Source: Cytauxzoon felis (lineage: Eukaryota; Apicomplexa; Aconoidasida; Piroplasmida; Theileriidae). From it: a stretch of DNA of 64,000 nt. The stretch is taken from NCBI GenBank assembly GCA_020283715.1, contig JAIQCW010000185.1, forward strand, positions 1 to 64,000, given 5' to 3'. The position numbers were made by a program, and so were the translations under genes. Within the stretch, counting starts at the first letter, position 1, and each line of letters begins with the position of its first letter. Positions 55,103 through 64,000 of this stretch are shown piece by piece. The notes below the pieces were generated by a model that was given only the letters and a program-made list of their open reading frames with translations, was not told the DNA's origin and did not search any database.

Positions 55103-55974
55103 ATTTTATTATTTATATTGTCTAACACTATGGTATGGTACCATTAATTACACCGACATATTATTCACCATAAATTACTTAATGAATAATAATACATTAT
55201 TTTTATCTATCCATTAGTTATTTAATCGTATGAGGTTGATTCAAGTTAAGAATACAATATATATTAATAAGGTGTAAGGATACTATTTCAACATATTTTT
55301 CAACGCCCAGCAAGGCTATCTCTATCTCCCATTCAAACTCCCGTAGATCGTTTTCTGGTTCCACTTGAGGTTACGTCTTCTATCTTCTTTGCCACCTTCT
55401 CAATGTCTTGCAGACAGCTCTTCTATTTACCTTCCCTTCCAGCTCCCGTAGATCGCTTCCAGGTTCCACTTGAGGTTAAAATCTAATCTCGTCAGATAAG
55501 ACTAAAGTGATGATATTCACTCAAGTTAGGATATCTCAATCAATATAAATTGGAATTAAGTGAGGATTAGTAAACTCAATACAATCATCAAATTCCTTTT
55601 CAATGAGATATTAACATCTGAAATTCATTCAATCGTCACTCTACAATCTTCAGTAGTTTCCGAAGAATTTCAGGATTTCCTTCAATTTTTGGGAGTAAAA
55701 ATGAAGGTAGTGAAATTAGTTATTGTAACCTCAAGTGGAACCCGTAGCTGATCTCAGGGAAGCGAAGGGGAAGTAAATAGAAGAGGCGCCACGCCTAGTG
55801 GAAGAGTGTAGGACTAGACTTCAGGTGTAGGAGAGGACGTGGTATATAAGTATGTATTATATTTTAAAAAGTTGGAGTTAATTATTAATATTCAATTAAG
55901 AAGATTTTACAGTGTATAATTTTCATGTGTTCGTTATATAAATGACGATTACATGATATATTACTTGTTTAAAA
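55103..55974. other. Region between TFIIF alpha and PCNA
   Basis: AT-rich promoter of TFIIF alpha (55103-55310), then an MHE block with cargo-1 (55315-55830), then the short 3' flank of PCNA. Confidence 0.5.
55315..55830. repeat. MHE block with cargo-1, intergenic
   Basis: Left arm degenerate H, then tag CTTGCAGACAGC with reversed H. Cargo-1 forward at about 55482-55722. Right arm has tail G and tag GCGCCACGCCTAGTGG. Confidence 0.84.
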
Positions 55975-57261
55975 TTAAGATTCAGTTTCCATTTCATCAT
56001 CAATTTTAGGTGCAAGATAAAATTTAAGTTCACCTAATACTTGCCCATGCTTTTGTTCATTTTCAGCAATACCATCTCTAACATCATATCTAACTTCAAT
56101 AGGACGATTTTGACTTAATCCAAATGTAACAGTATCACTTAGACATCCACTCTATATAAAATATTTAATTATAATAATAAATCTATACCTTTGTAAACAT
56201 TAATAAATATTTTGTAGCATAAGATTGTTTAATTGGATTTACAACCTATATATATATTATTATCTCTATATAAATAAACTAACTCTAATACTAACACCAC
56301 AATCACCCTCTGATGATGGTGGACGATTACGTAATACAACTTCACCATGACCCAAATCACCCTGGGTAGAAAATGTTATAGCATTCTTAGATACTTCCAT
56401 CTTTATAGTATCAGAAAATTCATTCATTTGTTTACATATATTCGTCAATTCCTTTGAACTTATCGTCACTTCAGCATCAAAACCAGAATTCTCAGGTATA
56501 CTCAATACATCCTGCTCTATCGACATCAACTTCAATGAAAAACTAGATACACGATCCTCAACTATATATGTTATATATCATCCACACAATAATACATCTT
56601 ATCTTCACTTCACCTGAGGTCTTTCCACTAGGCGTGGTGCCTTTCTTATTTACCTCCCCCTCCGCTTCCCGTAGATCAGCTACGGGTTCCACTTGAGGTC
56701 TCCACCTGAGGTCCAGTGACTATACTTCGGCCACAATCTCCGGGAGTGGTTATACTCTTTAGAGATAGGTAAATAGGATAGCTGTCTGCAAGACCAACGG
56801 TGGTGGTAACCTCAGGTGGAGAGCCACCACACCTAATGGGAAGATAAGGTGGAGTAGACAACATTAGTTGTAATTGTTTGTGTAGGTGTGTGTACGAACC
56901 TGTATTTTCGAATACGAATGTAATGAGGTCTTTATCTTCTTCGCTTTGTATAAGTACGGAATCGTTATTAGAGCATGATTTGAATGCTTTAGTGACGGAG
57001 TTGATGTTGATACCTAGTGCTCTTGGTCGATCACATCTGTATAATAAGAATCCACCTATGATTGTATTATAATGTAAAATTAAAAAATATATACATACTT
57101 TCATGTAATTTAAGATGTACTAATGCAATATGATTTCCATCAAGGGCTTGTAATGTCATTCCACTTGCATCAAAGTCTACATTACCATCACTGATTAGAT
57201 CACGCACACAATCGAAAATACGGCGGAGTATCACCGCATTACTCAACTTCAACTCCAACAT
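55975..57261 (-). CDS. PCNA: Proliferating cell nuclear antigen (sliding clamp)
   Basis: Trimeric DNA clamp for replication and repair. Exons 57261-57099, 57055-56900, 56561-56284, 56245-56189 and 56151-55975 join in phase to 276 aa, close to Plasmodium PCNA1. Visible landmarks: MLELKLSNAVILRRIFDCVR, DASGMTLQALDGNHIALVHL, YRCDRPRALGININ, LKLMSIEQDVLSIPE in the interdomain loop, TISSKELTNICKQMNEFSD, and TVTFGLSQNRPIEVRYDV with the acidic C-terminal end. Intron 2 (56562-56899) holds an MHE block in the sense orientation. Confidence 0.97.
56608..56855. repeat. MHE block in PCNA intron 2
   Basis: Left tag CCACTAGGCGTGG with reversed G (perfect CCCGTAG/CTACGGG stem); right reversed F and tag GCTGTCTGCAAG, with a second tag CCACCACACCTAATGG. 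Sense order F then G. Confidence 0.86.
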
Positions 57262-57513
57262 TTTATATAAAACGATAATTATGATTAAAATATTTCAATA
57301 ATCATTAGAAGGATATAAACAATCCTATTGGGCGTTATACTACTTACTATACACATGTCTAATATATTGGTATTATTAGGTGGAATGGTTATATCATATA
57401 ATAATTTTTTTTCAAAATTATTGATTTATATACTTAAATAATGATTTTATAAATATATTTATGTTTAATGTAATGTATATTTTTTTTCAAAAATTTTTAT
57501 TCAATAAATAAAC
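57262..57513. other. Divergent promoter region PCNA / TMCO1
   Basis: About 250 bp, AT-rich, with poly-T runs before the TMCO1 start. No repeat block. Confidence 0.5.
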
Positions 57514-58229
57514 ATGGATGAAGTTACAGTATCTCAACCTGTACATATTACTACATTTGATAAAAAAGATTTGCTCCAATTAATGTTTTTTTCTATTTTA
57601 TTAGGAGTTGCAAATGAATTAGTAACTTGGTTCTTTTTATATCGTAAAGAAAGTTTTAAAAAATCGCATGAAGAAATATGTGACTTGTATGAAGATTATT
57701 GCCGGGCAACAGTTGTACGTAAGTTGTAGTATATTTAAAAACCCTATAATATTTAATTATAATACAGCAACAAGTAAAACTGCAATATTAAATGGTGAAA
57801 CACCTGGACGTCTATTTATATCAAAATCAAAGTACGTTTAATCCCAATATAATTATAAAATTCATAGACAATTAAGATCACATCGTAATATTACTACCAT
57901 TTTAACTGGTGTTTCATTTATGGCTCTAATGCCTGTTATTATGAGCTTCTTTGAATCATCTGTTATTGCAAAATTACCATTTGAACCATTACCAATTGTA
58001 GCACTCTTTACACACAGTAAATTATTAGGAAATGATCGTACAGATTGTACAGCTACTGCTTTATATACAATCGTTTCTATGATCTCCAGATTTTATACCA
58101 AAATATTATTAGGGTAAGTATATAAATTCATATACACCTAATTCTATTCCAAATAGATATGGTCCACCAGTTTCTACCTTTAAAGAAACTATAATACAAG
58201 AATCTGTAAATAGGGAGTCTATTAAATGA
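57514..58229 (+). CDS. TMCO1: TMCO1-family ER calcium channel / insertase
   Basis: ER membrane protein of the Oxa1/GET1 superfamily, described as a calcium-load-activated channel and translocon-associated insertase. Exons 57514-57718, 57768-57831, 57868-58113 and 58157-58229 join in phase to 195 aa (human 188). TM1 is near residues 20-40 (LMFFSILLGVANELVTWFFLY), followed by a coiled cytosolic hairpin. TM2 includes TGVSFMALMPVIMSFF, then the family signature VIAKLPFEPLPIVALFTHSK, LLGNDRTDC and the last helices. It ends with a short polar tail. No MHE inside. Confidence 0.9.
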
Positions 58230-58460
58230 ATAATTTAAAGGGCCTTAATTAACGCTTCAACACACTCTCGACTAAAAAAATTTTTTCCTATTGGATTTTA
58301 TCACATAAATCACTAAATTTACCTGTTTTATAATGAAAATGTTTCTAAAATTCATCAATATACATGTATAATTCACCGAATTTCCACACATTTATCCTTG
58401 AGATTCCGTGGTGGTATAGTGTATAGCATATTGTCCATTTCAAGTAAATTTGATATAAAA

Positions 58461-61829
<3,369 letters not shown>

Positions 61830-61936
61830 AACATATAATAAATCTAAAATTAAATTAAAATATTTTAATTGTACCATAGTACATTATAATTATATAGAAA
61901 TACAATAGTTCCGAGTTTCAGTCATATCGACACCTA

Positions 61937-62167
61937 TCCACTCCACCTGAGGTTACCACTCCTTTACCACTCGCCGTGGAGGCCTCTTCTATTTACTTCC
62001 CCCTCCGCTTCCCTGAGATCAGCTGCGGGTATTCCACTTGAGGTTACATCCTCACTACCTCTACATTCGCCACGATCTCCGGGAGTGGCTATACTCTTTA
62101 GAGATAGGTAATTGGGAGAGGCTCCACGCCTAGTGGAAGAAGAGTGGGATCGGACTTCGAGTGGAAG
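61937..62167. repeat. MHE block, intergenic
   Basis: Left tag CCACTCGCCGTGG with reversed G; right reversed F and tag GGCTCCACGCCTAGTGG. Lies between the convergent RUVBL2 and the one-TM gene. Confidence 0.86.
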
Positions 62168-62201
62168 TGTATTATTGGTAATAATATTGAATATGTGTGG
62201 A

Positions 62202-63291
62202 TTAATTTGTGGGTAGTTTTTGTAGATTTCTATATTTGGGTGGTATATAATCTTCTGGGTTGATATCTGGATTTCTCCATTTTTTAGCTCTTCTAGCTTC
62301 AGCATATTGTACGTATGAATGATGATCAAGTACATGACCTAAATTATGCCATACAAAATGTTTGAAATATTCATCATGAGGCATTGATGCTTCAGGTGGT
62401 TCAAATCTTTGTTTCCATAATGATTCAACAAATACAAATATAAATGGGAATAAAAAACTACCATATAAAATATACATAAATCTCCAACGGTATTTAGCCG
62501 ATTGCCATATCTCAGATATTGTATAACGATTAATAAAATTTTTTACATCAAAAAATTTAACCAATTCATCCTCATTAAATGCATTTACTGATGGTAAACG
62601 ATAACTTGCATAATTATAACCACCATGCATAGGCTTACGTCCCATATTTAACTTCTGCATAGGATTATCAACCACACCATCCGGATTCAATTCATTATAT
62701 ATCGCATCACTACGAAGCTCCGGTAATTTTATACCTATAAATATATTATTTGTCACATAAACATAAATATATATAACATCAACCGTAATCAGCTCTCCAC
62801 CCGAGGTCCATCCTGCCGTCAGCTTCTTTATTTACATATCTCTAAAGAGTAGAGCCACTCCCGGAGATCGTGGCCGAAGTATAGTCACTGGACCTAAGGT
62901 GGTGACCTCAAGTGGATTACCCGTAGCTGATCTCAGGGAAGCGAAGGGGGAGGTAATTGGAAGAGGCCTCCACGGCGAGTGGAATGGCGAATGGGGAGAT
63001 GGAAGGATTGGACCTCGAGTGGAGAGATGTCTACGAGGCTAAATGATTGGCCACGTGGTGAGACAAATAAAAACGGATAATAACGGTAGAGAGTTTAATA
63101 TTAAAATATCCAATTTACATTTACCATGCATATGTAAACAAACCTTTAGCAACTGCTCTTTCTAAACGTTTTTCTTCATTATGATGTACATCATGCAGGG
63201 TAGGGTGATATACAACACCAGCTCCCGGTTTGAAACTAACAAGTGGACTTATTCGAAATATATATAAAGGTTTAGATAGTTTAATATTCAT
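62202..63291 (-). CDS. Conserved-looking one-TM protein, probably mitochondrial
   Basis: Not recognised. Exons 63291-63144 and 62734-62202 join in phase to 226 aa. The N-terminus is basic and hydrophobic (MNIKLSKPLYIFRISPLVSF), compatible with mitochondrial import. The only strong TM helix is MYILYGSFLFPFIFVFVESLW (near residue 150). The C-terminal third is His/Tyr/Arg-rich (YFKHFVWHNLGHVLDHHSY, then RRAKKWRNPDINPEDYIPP). This layout is typical of accessory subunits of the alveolate respiratory chain or ATP synthase, but that is inference. The single intron holds an MHE block in antisense orientation. Confidence 0.6.
62797..63024. repeat. MHE block in the one-TM gene intron
   Basis: Left tag CCTGCCGTCAGC with tail F; right tail G and tag GGCCTCCACGGCGAGTGG. 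Antisense to the host. Confidence 0.87.
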
Positions 63292-63603
63292 ATTTAAACC
63301 ATCTATAATTAATTAGATTGTATTAAATATACTATGCGTACAACGCACTAGGAACACCACACTATGATCATGTTACAACTGGCAATATGATTATCATATA
63401 TTTCAACTATATGACCAGTTGTAAATAAATTTAAACAATAAACACTTTATAAAATAGTGGAATTTCAATATATATCAGTATATACCTTTAAAATAATCAC
63501 ATAAATTACATATAATACCTCTACTAATTAGATTGAATACACATTTAATTTACAAAAGATTTAAAGTGAATTGAAAAATCTTGAAATTTTATGTGGTATA
63601 ATT
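63292..63603. other. Intergenic region
   Basis: About 310 bp of AT-rich DNA between two leftward genes. A short inverted pair, CAACTGGCAATATG and ATATGACCAGTTG, lies near 63376-63422. Nothing else seen. Confidence 0.4.
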
Positions 63604-63819
63604 TTATAAATGTCTTTTACCAGAAAATAGCCCAGAGCGACTGTCATCTAGACCTTCCCTAGAGTGGAAGTATTGCTTATTAGAATCACATGTACGTTCG
63701 AAAATTTCAACTTCTTTAACACATTTTTCTATTTTATTATCATTTTGAATTAGACAATCACGCAATGGTTTCATCATACAATAATCTTCAGGTTTCCTAC
63801 GTATTTGTTTCTTTGGCAT
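63604..63819 (-). CDS. Small protein with paired cysteines, CHCH-like
   Basis: Single frame of 71 aa. Cysteines lie at CMMKPLRDC, then NKIEKC and FERTC, giving spacings of about 7, 10 and 10 residues in two predicted helices. That resembles small intermembrane-space CHCH/CX9C proteins (COX assembly type), although the spacing is not canonical and the C-terminus (SREGLDDSRSGLF) is unfamiliar. Start MPKKQIRRKPEDY is basic. Could also be any small soluble protein. Confidence 0.55.
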   Translation of the reverse strand: MPKKQIRRKPEDYCMMKPLRDCLIQNDNKIEKCVKEVEIFERTCDSNKQYFHSREGLDDSRSGLFSGKRHL

Positions 63820-64000
63820 TTTCTAAAATATCATAAAAATAAGTTTCTTATATCATTATAAAGATTTTTATAATCATTTGAATTTTTTATTAGCATTTTA
63901 TATTCATTATACAAATCAATTGAAAAATTATTTCTACTGGTTGTATCCTCATATGTTAACTTTAACATGGCCATATCGTACTAAATTGTGTAATATAATT
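63820..64000. other. Right edge, upstream of the small Cys protein
   Basis: 180 bp of AT-rich promoter-like DNA reaching the window edge. No ORF or repeat seen. Confidence 0.4.

Noticed and set aside
58398..58460. tRNA-like start (TTCCGTGGTGGTATAGTG)
   Set aside because: Looks like a tRNA A box by eye but there is no B box or acceptor-stem partner; it is the 5' leader of RUVBL2.

Overview
The window is AT-rich nuclear DNA of an apicomplexan piroplasm (Theileria / Cytauxzoon / Theileria equi-like). The evidence is a FAINT-domain secreted protein, fragments of Tpr-like and T. equi-like membrane multigene families, very short introns (about 30-60 nt, donor gtatgt/gtaagt, acceptor tatag) and tightly packed genes on both strands. 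The species cannot be settled from the sequence alone. No rRNA or tRNA gene was recognised.

Layout, in order: coiled-coil gene (-, runs off the left edge), PIG-H (+), adenosine kinase (+), DPM1 (-), OTU protease (+), PHD/ELM2 chromatin protein (-, long intron full of Tpr-like fragments), ankyrin + methyltransferase gene (+, intron holding an antigen-like pseudogene), coiled-coil gene (+), FAINT protein (+), kinetochore-like coiled-coil gene (-, intron holding another antigen-like fragment), cytosolic AsnRS (+), tandem GAF protein (-), giant CPSF1 (+), eRF1 (-), Pam16 (+), large Asn-rich RAP-type protein (+), mitochondrial HSP70 (-), Cys-rich secreted protein (+), metaxin/GST-like protein (+), mitoribosomal uS14m (-), TFIIF alpha (-), PCNA (-), TMCO1 (+), RUVBL2 (+, intron holding a Tpr-like pseudogene), an unnamed one-TM protein (-) and a small Cys-motif protein (-). 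Most host genes are housekeeping: translation, mRNA 3' processing, replication, GPI/dolichol glycosylation and mitochondrial import. They are reconstructed here as spliced genes with matching exon phases.

The outstanding feature is a dense family of GC-rich modular hairpin elements (called MHE below), about 45 blocks in 64 kb. A unit reads: terminal motif CCACYTGAGGTY, then one of a few short tags (CTTGCAGACAGC, CCTGCCGTCAGC, CCACTCGCCGTGG, CCACTAGGCGTGG), then one of four tails: F (ends GAGATCGTGGCG), G (CCTCCGCTTCCCTGAGATC), H (CTTCCAGCTCCCGTAGATCG) or I (CTCGACTCCCATGGATCG). Units always point inward, so each block is an inverted, palindrome-like composite. Blocks sit between genes, inside introns, and in frame inside exons of at least five genes. 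In all 14 exonic blocks the sense strand reads F first, then G/H/I; intronic blocks occur both ways (10 of 17 by hand count). Base composition switches sign at each block: C-rich/G-poor on the left, G-rich/C-poor on the right, whatever the gene strand. Some blocks carry one of two longer conserved inserts (cargo-1 about 245 bp, cargo-2 about 340 bp). This looks like an undescribed nuclear mobile or recombinogenic repeat system, comparable in style to Rickettsia palindromic elements or mitochondrial GC clusters. It occurs in introns that also collect antigen-family gene fragments.

Three housekeeping reading frames are broken by one base in homopolymer runs, which more likely reflects base-call errors than gene loss.
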